Below are positions 9,701 to 18,308 of a stretch of DNA of 64,000 nt, one piece after another; positions within the stretch are counted from its first letter, which is position 1, and every line of letters starts with the position of its first letter. Both the position numbers and the translations under genes were made by a program. The stretch covers positions 71,574-135,573 of the forward strand of contig CASFOZ010000002.1 of NCBI GenBank assembly GCA_949296455.1, written 5' to 3'. Source of the DNA: an uncultured Eubacteriales bacterium (GTDB lineage Bacteria > Bacillota > Clostridia > Christensenellales > CALVMC01). Below the pieces are notes generated by a model that saw only the letters and a list, made by a program, of their open reading frames with translations, searched no databases and was not told the DNA's origin.

Positions 9701-10359
9701 AATTTCTGGGCTTTATCAGCCTGACGTTCCAAAGTCGTCATCTGATTTTTTATTTCGGTAAGAAGGTCGTATAGTCTTACCATATTTTCCTGAACTCTTG
9801 CAAGTTTTCTTTCCGCCTCGACCTTTCTTGCCTTAAATTTCAAAATACCTGCGGCTTCTTCGAATATCGTTCTTCTGTCGTCGGGTTTGGAACTTAAAAT
9901 CTCGTCTATTTTACCTTGACCTATTATAGAATAACCTTCTTTACCTGCGCCGGTGTCACGCATAAGGTCTATAATATCTTTTAGTCTGCAAAGTGTGTTA
10001 TTGAGATAATATTCGCTTTCGTTGGAACGATACAGCTTTCTTCCGATAGTAACTTCGTTGTTGGGAAGATTGAAAAGTTTTTTTCCGTTAGCGTCGGGAG
10101 TATTGTCGAATACGAGAGAAACCTCGCAAAAAGAAACCGATTTTCTTTTTTCGGTACCGTTGAAAATTACGTCCTGCATATTTTTACCGCGCAGAACTTT
10201 GGCACTCTGTTCACCGAGCACCCACCTTACTGAATCGGCTACGTTGCTTTTACCGCAACCGTTAGGACCGACTATACCGGTGATACCTTCGTTGAATTCT
10301 ATTTTTATTTTATCGGCAAAAGACTTGAAGCCGAAAAGTTCGATTCTTTTAAAGTTCAA
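6751..10359 (-). CDS. smc: Chromosome segregation protein SMC
   Basis: SMC is the ATPase core of bacterial condensin and works as a homodimer with ScpA and ScpB. The 1,202 residues match the usual length. Walker A GPNGCGKSNV is at residues 31-40. Two long coiled coils flank a hinge at roughly residues 510-650. The signature LSGGEKALTA lies near residue 1098, with Walker B FCILDEIEAALDD about 30 residues later. I accept the TTG start because GGAG lies 7 nt upstream and the family's N-terminus begins exactly there. It precedes ftsY. scpA and scpB are not in the window. Confidence 0.97.
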   Translation of the reverse strand: MNFKRIELFGFKSFADKIKIEFNEGITGIVGPNGCGKSNVADSVRWVLGEQSAKVLRGKNMQDVIFNGTEKRKSVSFCEVSLVFDNTPDANGKKLFNLPNNEVTIGRKLYRSNESEYYLNNTLCRLKDIIDLMRDTGAGKEGYSIIGQGKIDEILSSKPDDRRTIFEEAAGILKFKARKVEAERKLARVQENMVRLYDLLTEIKNQMTTLERQADKAQKFLEYRDALRELEANMYIYKYDNGANDKRKILDKLNGLNEEIHEIDLRCEVIEKDLLRIKNSIENTDNEIASLNEQQMKILEGQVRISGEKGTATASLESMSREYKRLQDDIVKSNAIVEYKSEQMATDLYAVSQIETRLKDCRDEYAKIEDAYLKVIDELQKADDAAKAHEEFMLKTMDEIADIRANLSGLKERREALSEKISDAKFIIDSNKKEIIALEENRTKLFSDISILKREREGHISVRSEFERKYNENIVKSKQNADEVREAGNRIAALTSNLNFYENLKNSYEGYVSSVKKLMQDAKENSFVKSRVCGVVAELIKVSEKYQTAIEFALGNTLQNIVTKDEDDAKELIGYLKEKQYGRVTFLPMTSVSAETYDGHPALKEKGVLGVACNLINYDSKYKRVMQSVLGRIIVVDNVDNAVLLARKYNYGFKIVTLTGEIFSRSGSITGGYNGKSAVTLLGPETQIDNLRKSIEETKLLQNKLVNNGANFEAENAKLEAALKSVSDKCHETEIEEARKQEKLNETEENLKSLNEELIKTSDELKNLQENFDSIDTKIKLAESLDVGASAQKNTASELKNRQREELEEKRKLRDSLQTKRNELMLSISSMEKETETYNSEIVRLKGECTNITESINEATSRIQILDARMKELNRKLSEMEMSGEDREKIEKIKERLKIISEGKDTNKLEQERLEEERKVITQHRNEAMSKVAAQEASLARVDADIEYLQQRIMEDYNLTYEGAMIYKKEDFEPEEGQRLINRYRRKISELGGEVNVGAIDMLNETKVRYEEFNVQYEDIATSEKSLKEIIAGLTGDMVKLFQENFEKINANFSVIFKELFGGGVGKLILNTDETDDPLEAGIDILAQPPGKKLQHISLLSGGEKALTAIAILFSILKLRPMPFCILDEIEAALDDSNAKLFAEYLHKFSRNTQFIVITHRKPTMELADTLYGVTMEEKGISKIVSVKLADAVKNYAESKQA

Positions 10360-10400
10360 TTTATCGCTCCGTATTACAGCATAACATAATAACTTTTACT

Positions 10401-10428
10401 ATTATAACATAAAGGTGAAAATTTGCAA
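10401..10428 (-). promoter_or_regulatory. Promoter of smc-ftsY with extended -10
   Basis: TTGCAA and TATAAT are separated by 16 bp, and the TGT directly before TATAAT makes an extended -10. The -10 box ends 41 nt upstream of the smc start. The same ATGTTATAAT string is found in the gyrB promoter. Confidence 0.55.
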
Positions 10429-10491
10429 ATTATATAAAGGCGGTATTTTGCGAAAATTATACAATTAATTCGACAAAGGAAAAAACCGTGA

Positions 10492-10520
10492 TTTACAAAG
10501 GAAACATATAATGATATAAT
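10492..10520 (+). promoter_or_regulatory. Promoter of rqcH, placed for a leaderless transcript
   Basis: TTTACA and a perfect TATAAT are separated by exactly 17 bp. Only 9 nt lie between the -10 box and the rqcH ATG, so the transcript should start within a few bases of the start codon. No Shine-Dalgarno sequence is present. Confidence 0.6.
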
Positions 10521-10529
10521 TTAATTATT

Positions 10530-12245
10530 ATGCCTAACGATTTTATAAACATAAACGCATTATGCTCAGAACTTAACGAAAAACTCAACGGCGGACACAT
10601 AGAAAAGGTCACGCAGCCCGAAGACGACGAGATACACCTGTATATCCGAAACGGCTCTGGAAATTTTATTCTTGTCATATCCGCAAGTCCGTCCTATCCG
10701 AGAATACACTTAACGGCAGCAAAGAAAAAGAATCCTCTGACCGCTCTTTCTTTTTGCATGTTTTTAAGGCGTTTTGTTCAAGGCGGCAAAATCAATAATA
10801 TACAAACCCTTAACTGCGACAGAATTGCGGACATATCGGTAACCAAAAAGAATGAAATGCTTGACGATATAACCGTTCATATAGTTTGCGAACTTATGGG
10901 AAGATACAGTAACATAATCGTATGCGACGAAAATTACATAATAATGCTTCCTTTGAAAATCATACCCTTCGAACCTTCAACCGACAGAATAATTGCACCG
11001 AAAGCAAAATACGAGTTTTTGAAACAGAACAAAATATTGCCTGCCGACAAAGAGAAAATCGAACGGCTATTAGAAAAAACGGAATTTAAAAGAACGGTAA
11101 ACGGCGATATAGACGAAAGCTCTGTAAATCTGCTTTCTGCAAACATAGCAGGCTTTTCCAAAAAAACATTTGAAATTTTACTTGAAAAATATCGTAAGGA
11201 AAAATCCAAAACGGCGGAAAGTTTAGCCCGTTTAATTTCCTCTTTCGTTAGTTTGAACGGAAGCAAGCATTTCTCCCCGTGCACTTTGGGCAATGAAAAA
11301 GAAATAAAGGATTTCAGTGCGGTAGCGCCTGAAAAGGAAAACTGCGTATTAAGAGAATCGCTTAATGCCTGCGCCGATATTTATTACTATGAACTCGATA
11401 AGAAGGAACGGCTTAAAAGCAGAGCAAAAAATCTGGAACGAAATCTCAAAAACAGAAAGGCAAGACTCATAAAAAAAATATCTCTTTTGAGAACAAAATC
11501 GGAAGAGAGCAAATGCGCCGAAGAATATAAACTTAAAGGCGAACTTTTGTTAAGTAATATTTACAAACTCAAAAAAGGCGAAAAGGAAGTAATACTGGAT
11601 AATTATTACGATGGCTCCAAACTCAAAATAAAACTCGACGAAACCCTTTATCCCAAGCAAAACATAGAAAAATATTTTAAAACCTACAACAAATTAAAAA
11701 CGGCAGGTATTATGACTTCAACGCAATTAAAGGAAGCGGAAGAAGAACTCGAATATGTAGAAGCCCTTTTTAAAAATCTCGAGATTGCCGAAAACGACGA
11801 AGACATAAACGATATGGAAAAAGAGGTCGGAATATACAAAAACGACAAAAAACAAGGCTCAAAATGCGTTAAAAACCAAAAAACAGAGTCAAAACCTTTA
11901 AAATACTCTGTAAACGGAAAAATGCTTTTAATCGGAAAAAACAATTTTCAGAACGAAAATATAACCTTTAAAATTGCAACTGCCGAAGATATATGGCTTC
12001 ATATAAAAAATTCTCACGGCGCCCACGCAGTACTTGAAAAAGGCTCTTCCGAAAAAGATATTCTTACCGCCGCCGAAATAACGGCATATTATTCAACATC
12101 TCAAAATGCCAAAACGGAAATAGATTATACCTTAAAAAAATTTGTTAAAAGACATCCTTCAAAAAAGTCGGGACTTGTAATTTATACCGATTATAAAACA
12201 CTGACCGTTGTTCCGAACAAGCACGAGGAATTGATTGTTAAATAA
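10530..12245 (+). CDS. rqcH: Ribosome quality-control protein RqcH (NFACT family)
   Basis: RqcH binds 50S subunits blocked by peptidyl-tRNA and recruits tRNA-Ala to add C-terminal alanine tails that mark the stalled peptide for degradation. The protein has 571 residues, as usual. The NFACT-N domain fills the first ~270 residues, a coiled coil lies at about 285-430, and the NFACT-R domain (EDIWLHIKNSHGAHAV) lies at about 480-560. Asp97-Arg98, the pair essential for tailing in Rqc2/RqcH proteins, is at exactly that position (NCDRIAD). Older annotation calls this family fibronectin-binding protein. It is divergent from smc and probably leaderless. The final ~100 residues carry the RNA-binding part. 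Confidence 0.95.
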   Translation: MPNDFININALCSELNEKLNGGHIEKVTQPEDDEIHLYIRNGSGNFILVISASPSYPRIHLTAAKKKNPLTALSFCMFLRRFVQGGKINNIQTLNCDRIADISVTKKNEMLDDITVHIVCELMGRYSNIIVCDENYIIMLPLKIIPFEPSTDRIIAPKAKYEFLKQNKILPADKEKIERLLEKTEFKRTVNGDIDESSVNLLSANIAGFSKKTFEILLEKYRKEKSKTAESLARLISSFVSLNGSKHFSPCTLGNEKEIKDFSAVAPEKENCVLRESLNACADIYYYELDKKERLKSRAKNLERNLKNRKARLIKKISLLRTKSEESKCAEEYKLKGELLLSNIYKLKKGEKEVILDNYYDGSKLKIKLDETLYPKQNIEKYFKTYNKLKTAGIMTSTQLKEAEEELEYVEALFKNLEIAENDEDINDMEKEVGIYKNDKKQGSKCVKNQKTESKPLKYSVNGKMLLIGKNNFQNENITFKIATAEDIWLHIKNSHGAHAVLEKGSSEKDILTAAEITAYYSTSQNAKTEIDYTLKKFVKRHPSKKSGLVIYTDYKTLTVVPNKHEELIVK

Positions 12246-12539
12246 AATTATTTAAACGATAAACAGCAAATTATCGGCTCGCCCGAAATATAAAGTAAAA
12301 GTAAAAAATGCGATATAAATACTAACTTAAACATTACTATTAAATTACCCGTTATTTAAGAACCGATAATATCGACAGTTTTAATTTAACAGTAAAACTT
12401 TATTAAATATAAATGATAGAATAAAATTTTTAAATTTTTTTAACATCTTTTTTCTTACCGTATCCAAAGAATACCAAATTAAAAAAATCTTCCCTTTCGG
12501 AAAGATTTTTTAATTTGATTTTTATCAACATATTATTTT
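12246..12539. other. AT-rich gap between the convergent rqcH and pyrR genes
   Basis: The gap holds a hairpin terminator at 12481-12512. A 33-codon open frame (12532 to about 12431, minus) has a C-terminus, GYGKKKDVKKI, that resembles the end of the HAD phosphatase at 3 kb. I see nothing else in it. Confidence 0.4.
12481..12512 (-). terminator. Terminator of the DUF177-to-pyrR operon
   Basis: On the minus strand, AATCTTTCC and GGGAAGATT pair around GAAA with one G-T wobble, followed by seven T. It lies about 30 nt beyond the pyrR stop. The A run on the far side could let it serve rqcH as well. Confidence 0.65.
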
Positions 12540-13981
<1,442 letters not shown>

Positions 13982-14001
<20 letters not shown>

Positions 14002-14590
14002 TTTCTTTATTATTTTCAGCGTCTTTATTTATATTTTCTTCTTTAATTTTATTCTTCTTTTCGTTGTTGCCGTAAACAAATATGATATAAACAATCAGCA
14101 TGATAAAGCCGAAAATAATGACGAGGTCGGCGATATTGCCTATTCCGAAATTAATTCCGAACCATGTTTCGAAAAATTTGTATTCTATAAAATCCCTTAC
14201 GTACCCGAAAGCGAGTCTGTCGTAAAGATTTCCGAAAGCGCCCGCAATGATAACAACGATTGAAAATCTTAAAAGTCTGTGCGCTTTGGGTTGAATAACA
14301 AGAAAAACAAGACCGGCGATACAAAGTATAAGAGAAACAGATATGAGAAACCATTGCTGTCCTTCGAGAATACCGAAAGATGCGCCGTAATTTTCGATAT
14401 AAGTAAGATTACAGAAGCCTTCTATAACGGTAATGGAATTTCCGACGGTATGGTCGAGAGCATCGGAAACAATAGATTTCGAAAGTAAATCGGCAAGAAT
14501 AAGAACTGCAAGTAAAATAACTTCAACGACATAAAAGATTATATCTTTTTTAGTTATTTTAACATCGAAAAGTTTCTTAAAAAAGTTCAT
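13982..14590 (-). CDS. lspA: Lipoprotein signal peptidase (SPase II)
   Basis: LspA removes signal peptides from prolipoproteins after lipid attachment; the lipoprotein at 43.7-44.6 kb would be a substrate. Four transmembrane helices are visible. The catalytic aspartates are Asp133 (GYVRDF) and Asp155 (GNIADL), with the conserved NYGASFG and GAFGNLYDR motifs before them. At 202 residues it is longer than usual because of N- and C-terminal extensions. The C-terminal ~30 residues are highly charged and Asn/Lys-rich. AGGTG precedes the ATG at a good distance. The gene overlaps rluD by 20 nt. Confidence 0.95.
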
Positions 14591-14610
14591 AGTGCACCTG
14601 CCGGTTAAAA

Positions 14611-14979
14611 TTATCTTTTTTTATTGATTGAAAGACCCGTAACGCTTACGCCTGACGGAATGAATATATACATATTGTCCTTAATATATTGCATTGTACC
14701 GTCAACAGCGTAAATTGCACCCGATAAAAAGTCAAGCATACGCTGAGCGGTTTCCTCTTTTATTCCCGAAAGGTCGGCAAGAACGCTCTGCCTTTCTTTT
14801 ATGTTATCGATAATCCATTCTATATCTTTAATAGTTTCGGGTTTACTCAAAACGAACTTCGAGCCCAACTCGCTTGCTAAATTTTTAGAAAGAGCACGGG
14901 CTTTGCTTTTGTTGAGTTCCCCTAAACTTTCATATTTTTCCGCAATATCGTTATCGGATTTTCTACCGTTCCAATTCAT
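14611..14979 (-). CDS. sepF: Cell division protein SepF
   Basis: SepF bundles FtsZ filaments and tethers them to the membrane at the division septum. The 122 residues include the conserved DUF552 fold at about 40-115, with DLSGIKEETAQRMLDFLSG and a final strand ending in IFIPSGV. The usual N-terminal amphipathic membrane helix is poorly defined here: the first residues are MNWNGRKSD. The protein is slightly short for the family. The ATG overlaps the yggS stop (ATGA), repeating the yggS-sepF (ylmE-ylmF) pair of other Bacillota, but ylmG, ylmH and divIVA do not follow. Confidence 0.9.
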   Translation of the reverse strand: MNWNGRKSDNDIAEKYESLGELNKSKARALSKNLASELGSKFVLSKPETIKDIEWIIDNIKERQSVLADLSGIKEETAQRMLDFLSGAIYAVDGTMQYIKDNMYIFIPSGVSVTGLSINKKR

Positions 14980-15650
14980 AAACGCTCCCCGAAAATCGCA
15001 CGACCTACACGAACCATATTTGACCCGTATTTGACGGCAATCTCATAATCTTCCGTCATTCCCATAGAAAGAAATTCGACTTTTAAATTGTTTTGCTTTA
15101 TATTTTTAATTTTAACATATAAGTTATACATTTGCAAACACATTGCTTCCAAAGAAGCGATGTCTTTTTTGGGAAGAACGCACATAAGACCTTTTACGGT
15201 GATTCTGTCGAACTTTTCCAAGGCTTTTATGAAACTTTCGGTCTCTTCTTTCAAGATGCCGCCCTTGCTTTCTTCTTCTCCGATATTTATTTCTATTAAA
15301 ACGGAAGCGTTAATATTTCTTTTTTCGCACTGTTTCTGAATTTCTTCTGCAAGATTCAACCTGTCGAGAGAATGTATAAGACATACCTTATCAATGATAT
15401 ATTTAACCTTATTAGTTTGAAGTCTTCCGATAAAATGCCATTTAAAGTTCTGAAGTTTCGGAAATTTTTCGATAAGTTCCTGTACTCTGTTTTCTCCTAC
15501 ATCAAAGACATTGCAATCGGAAAGCAAAGCGATTTCGTCCGCCGACCTTGTTTTGGTTGCGGCAATAAGCGTCACCTTTCCGTCTCTTTTGACGACAGGC
15601 GAAACTGCGTTGATATTATCGTAAATTATTTTTACATTATCTTTTATCAT
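14976..15650 (-). CDS. yggS: PLP-binding protein YggS/YlmE (PLPHP family)
   Basis: YggS proteins bind pyridoxal 5'-phosphate without known catalysis and keep vitamin B6 and amino-acid pools in balance. The PLP lysine is Lys33 in AATKTRSADEI. The motifs WHFIGRLQTNKVKYI, HSLDRLNLA and SMGMTEDYEIAV are typical of the family. I chose the ATG at 15650 (224 residues), where the family's N-terminus begins. The frame is open further upstream, but that part lies inside rnc. The start overlaps the end of rnc by 14 nt with no strong ribosome-binding site, so it probably depends on translational coupling. Confidence 0.92.
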   Translation of the reverse strand: MIKDNVKIIYDNINAVSPVVKRDGKVTLIAATKTRSADEIALLSDCNVFDVGENRVQELIEKFPKLQNFKWHFIGRLQTNKVKYIIDKVCLIHSLDRLNLAEEIQKQCEKRNINASVLIEINIGEEESKGGILKEETESFIKALEKFDRITVKGLMCVLPKKDIASLEAMCLQMYNLYVKIKNIKQNNLKVEFLSMGMTEDYEIAVKYGSNMVRVGRAIFGERL

Positions 15651-16341
15651 AATTTTTTTTAAGCAGTTCCAAAGCTTTTTTTGCGCTGTCCTGTTCGGCG
15701 GCACGTTTGCTTTTTCCGTTACCCACTGAAATTTCCTTTCCGTCAACGAAAGAAACGCAACTAAACATAGGATTATTTGCGCTACCGTTGTTTTGCGTTT
15801 TGAATTTAATATCCAATTTCGCTTTTGCGCAGTACTCATAAAGTTCGGATTTTGAATCTATAAGACTGCCTTTCATAACGCTATCGATAATATCGGAAAA
15901 CTTATCGATAATAAACTTAAAGGCGGCTTTCATTCCACCGTCACGGTAAATTGCGCCTATAAGAGCTTCTAAAATATCGGATTTCATTTTATCGCTTAAA
16001 TTTTCCCTTCCGTCGTCCGAAAAGGAAGAGGAAGCGATTACAAATCTTGCCAAATCAAGATTTTCAAAAATTTTACAGGTAGGTTCCTTCGATACGATTT
16101 TCGCCCTGCCCCTTGTAAGCTGTCCTTCGTCGAGTTTTTTATAATTGTTCAGAAGGAAATCCGTCACTGCAAGTTGAAGCACCGAATCTCCCAAAAATTC
16201 AAGTCTTTCATAATCGTTAACGCCGTTAACCGCCGAAGAGTGTGTAAAGGCTCTTTCGATAAGATTTTTATTTTTAAAAACATATCCCGTTATATTTTCT
16301 ATTGCGGATATATCCTGATTTGAAAGACTGCTTCTCGTCAT
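15637..16341 (-). CDS. rnc: Ribonuclease III
   Basis: RNase III cuts double-stranded RNA, including rRNA precursors. The signature ERLEFLGDSVLQL starts at residue 45, and the second acidic catalytic cluster is DILEALIGAIYRDGG near residue 120. A double-stranded RNA-binding domain covers about 160-232, ending in GKSKRAAEQDSAKKAL. The length of 234 is normal. It follows plsX by 6 nt. In many Bacillota acpP lies between plsX and rnc, and smc follows rnc; here both are absent from this spot. Confidence 0.96.
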   Translation of the reverse strand: MTRSSLSNQDISAIENITGYVFKNKNLIERAFTHSSAVNGVNDYERLEFLGDSVLQLAVTDFLLNNYKKLDEGQLTRGRAKIVSKEPTCKIFENLDLARFVIASSSFSDDGRENLSDKMKSDILEALIGAIYRDGGMKAAFKFIIDKFSDIIDSVMKGSLIDSKSELYEYCAKAKLDIKFKTQNNGSANNPMFSCVSFVDGKEISVGNGKSKRAAEQDSAKKALELLKKNYDKR

Positions 16342-16347
16342 AACTTT

Positions 16348-17340
16348 TTACTCGATAAAATTCTTGATTTTTCCTAAAATATCGTTTTCAGCCATTTTTC
16401 TGGCTTGTTCTATTGCGGCGGCAAAAGCCTTGCTTCCGCTGGAACCGTGAGCCTTAACTACTATTTTGTTTACTCCCAAAAAGCCCGCTCCGCCGATTTC
16501 GTTATAGTCGAGCTTCTTTTTTACTCCCCTTAAAACATCTTTCAAAAGAAGTGCTCCGAGTTTAGCTTTAAGCCCGCCCGAGTTAATTTCACTTTTAAGC
16601 ACATTGAATATTGCGCCTGCCGTTCCTTCGCAGGATTTAAGAGCCACGTTTCCCGAAAAACCGTCGCAAACCACTACATCGTACTGCCCGGAAAGAATAT
16701 CTCGTCCTTCCATATTTCCCATAAAGTTTATATTAGACTCTGATAAAAGTTCAAAAGTCTCTTTTGTCAGAGCGTTGCCTTTTTTATCTTCGCTTCCGTT
16801 GGAAAGAAGTCCTACCTTCGGTTTTTCCACTCCGAAAACCGCCGACATATAAGCGCTTCCCATATAAGCGAACTGAACGAGCATATCGGCTTTGCAGTCG
16901 ACATTTGCACCGCAGTCGATAAGCGCAACCCCTTTATCTTTGACGGTAGGAAGAATGGGACAAAGCGCAGGACGAATAATATTCGGGATTCTGCCTACTT
17001 TCATAATAGCCCCAGCAAGAAGGGCTCCGGTAGAACCCGACGAAATGATTCCGCTTATATCGTCGTTGTTTTTAAGAAGGTCATAAGCGACAACCATAGA
17101 CGAGCCTGTTTTCTGTCTTATTGCGTTTGTTGGAATATCGGAATTATTGATTATTTCATCAGCATTGATTATATCTATTCTGTCGCCGCTGTATTCACCG
17201 GCAAGAATATCTTTTATTGCGCTTTCTCTGCCGCAAAGAATCAGATTTAAATCGGAAAATTTGTTCACAGCCTGAACGGCCCCTAAAACATTGGCTTTCG
17301 GCGATAAATCGCCGCCATAACAATCTACAACGAATTTCAT
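16348..17340 (-). CDS. plsX: Phosphate acyltransferase PlsX
   Basis: PlsX converts acyl-ACP and phosphate to acyl-phosphate, the acyl donor for PlsY in phosphatidic acid synthesis, working at the inner face of the membrane. The 330 residues match the family, with MKFVVDCYGGD at the N-terminus and the conserved ASADTGALL-like SSGSTGALL and VALIDCGANVDC motifs. GGAG-like AAAGGAGAA precedes the ATG. It follows rpmF after a 105-nt gap holding a hairpin that may reduce readthrough, and it is directly followed by rnc. No other fatty-acid or plsY gene is present in the window. Confidence 0.95.
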   Translation of the reverse strand: MKFVVDCYGGDLSPKANVLGAVQAVNKFSDLNLILCGRESAIKDILAGEYSGDRIDIINADEIINNSDIPTNAIRQKTGSSMVVAYDLLKNNDDISGIISSGSTGALLAGAIMKVGRIPNIIRPALCPILPTVKDKGVALIDCGANVDCKADMLVQFAYMGSAYMSAVFGVEKPKVGLLSNGSEDKKGNALTKETFELLSESNINFMGNMEGRDILSGQYDVVVCDGFSGNVALKSCEGTAGAIFNVLKSEINSGGLKAKLGALLLKDVLRGVKKKLDYNEIGGAGFLGVNKIVVKAHGSSGSKAFAAAIEQARKMAENDILGKIKNFIE

Positions 17341-17389
17341 AATTTCTCCTTTTAAAATACTTAAAGCCGTTTGTAATTTACCCCGAAAA

Positions 17390-17419
17390 ACAGAAAAAGT
17401 CCCTCGTTTTTGCGGGGAC
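17390..17419 (-). terminator. Hairpin with T run between rpmF and plsX
   Basis: On the minus strand, GTCCC and GGGAC pair with one internal mismatch, followed by TTTTTC. It begins about 30 nt after the rpmF stop. It may be a partial terminator that makes L32 mRNA more abundant than the downstream mRNA. Confidence 0.45.
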
Positions 17420-17450
17420 GATTTCGTTTGAAAAAAGCGACAATAAAAAA

Positions 17451-17645
17451 CTAAGCCTTAGCTGCCTTTTCTTTTTTAACTACAACTTCGGTCCCGTCAT
17501 AATAACCGCAACTTGGACAAACTCTGTGGTTTTGTTTCAATTCGTGGCAATGCGGACATTCCATAACCGATGGCTTACTGATTTTCCAATTAGCGGCTCT
17601 TGAATTTTTTCTGGCCTTTGAAGTTTTTCTTTTTGGTACTGCCAT
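17451..17645 (-). CDS. rpmF: 50S ribosomal protein L32
   Basis: L32 is a small zinc-ribbon protein of the large ribosomal subunit. The 64 residues start with AVPKRKTSKARKNSR after Met. The zinc ribbon is CPHC (16 or so residues after the basic start) and CPSC, so this is the Cys4 (zinc-binding) form. GGGAGG precedes the ATG. It lies 12 nt after the DUF177 gene, the order seen in most bacteria. Confidence 0.97.
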   Translation of the reverse strand: MAVPKRKTSKARKNSRAANWKISKPSVMECPHCHELKQNHRVCPSCGYYDGTEVVVKKEKAAKA

Positions 17646-17657
17646 TTTTGTGCCTCC

Positions 17658-18140
17658 CTAAAATTTAATATCTTTGAGTACGGAAAAAGGATTATCCCCT
17701 TTATCCGTCGTGTTTTTTTTACATTTACATTTGCTTTTATTAAGATTCGCTCCGCAACTTTGACAAATTCCTTTGCAATCTTCTTTACACAGAATTTTTT
17801 GCGGAATACCAAGTACGATACATTCGTTTATACAATCGGTAAGGTCTATAAACTCGCCGTTGTTTTTTAAAACTGCGTCGCTTCTTTTGAAAGTTTTATC
17901 GAAACTTTCGCAAATGGTGACATCGGCGTTTTCGAGACATCTGTCGCATTTAAAAATAGCTTTTGCGGTAACGGTAAACTTGAATATCAAATCGTCCTTA
18001 CAAACTGCGTAAAAGCCTTTGACTTGTGCAGGTGAAATAAACTTACCGTCTTTATCCGAAATCAAATCGCCTGACAAATCTATTTTTTCATCGAATTCGA
18101 CTATATCGGTATCGACCGATTTAGAGATATCAATTTCCAT
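17658..18140 (-). CDS. DUF177 protein (YceD family), 160 aa
   Basis: YceD-family proteins are almost always encoded before rpmF. A role in 23S rRNA or 50S assembly has been described for plant and bacterial members, but the molecular function is unclear. The protein has a CDRCL motif at about residue 70 and a Cys-rich C-terminus with CKEDC, CQSC and CKC, which probably binds zinc. Basic and acidic residues alternate at the C-terminus. It is the first gene of the operon and follows a near-perfect promoter. The identification rests on the Cys pattern and position. Confidence 0.88.
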   Translation of the reverse strand: MEIDISKSVDTDIVEFDEKIDLSGDLISDKDGKFISPAQVKGFYAVCKDDLIFKFTVTAKAIFKCDRCLENADVTICESFDKTFKRSDAVLKNNGEFIDLTDCINECIVLGIPQKILCKEDCKGICQSCGANLNKSKCKCKKNTTDKGDNPFSVLKDIKF

Positions 18141-18162
18141 TAATTACTCCGCAAACATTGTT

Positions 18163-18191
18163 ATTATAAATAAATAAAGACTAATTGTCAA
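18163..18191 (-). promoter_or_regulatory. Consensus promoter of the DUF177-rpmF operon
   Basis: Perfect TTGACA and perfect TATAAT are separated by 17 bp, 22 nt before the DUF177 ATG. A second TTGACA lies about 50 bp further upstream, without a good -10 box. Confidence 0.85.
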
Positions 18192-18308
18192 CTAAAAGAA
18201 ATTAACTATCTTAATTTCGAATGTGTCAATCAGTCTTTAATAATTTAATGAATCAGACTGTAAAAAATTAATTTTTATAGCGCCATTAATAAACCGGTAA
18301 ATCAAAAA

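Noticed and set aside
14976-15839. Longer YggS starting at 15839
   Set aside because: The extra part lies within rnc and is not like any YggS. The family begins at 15650.
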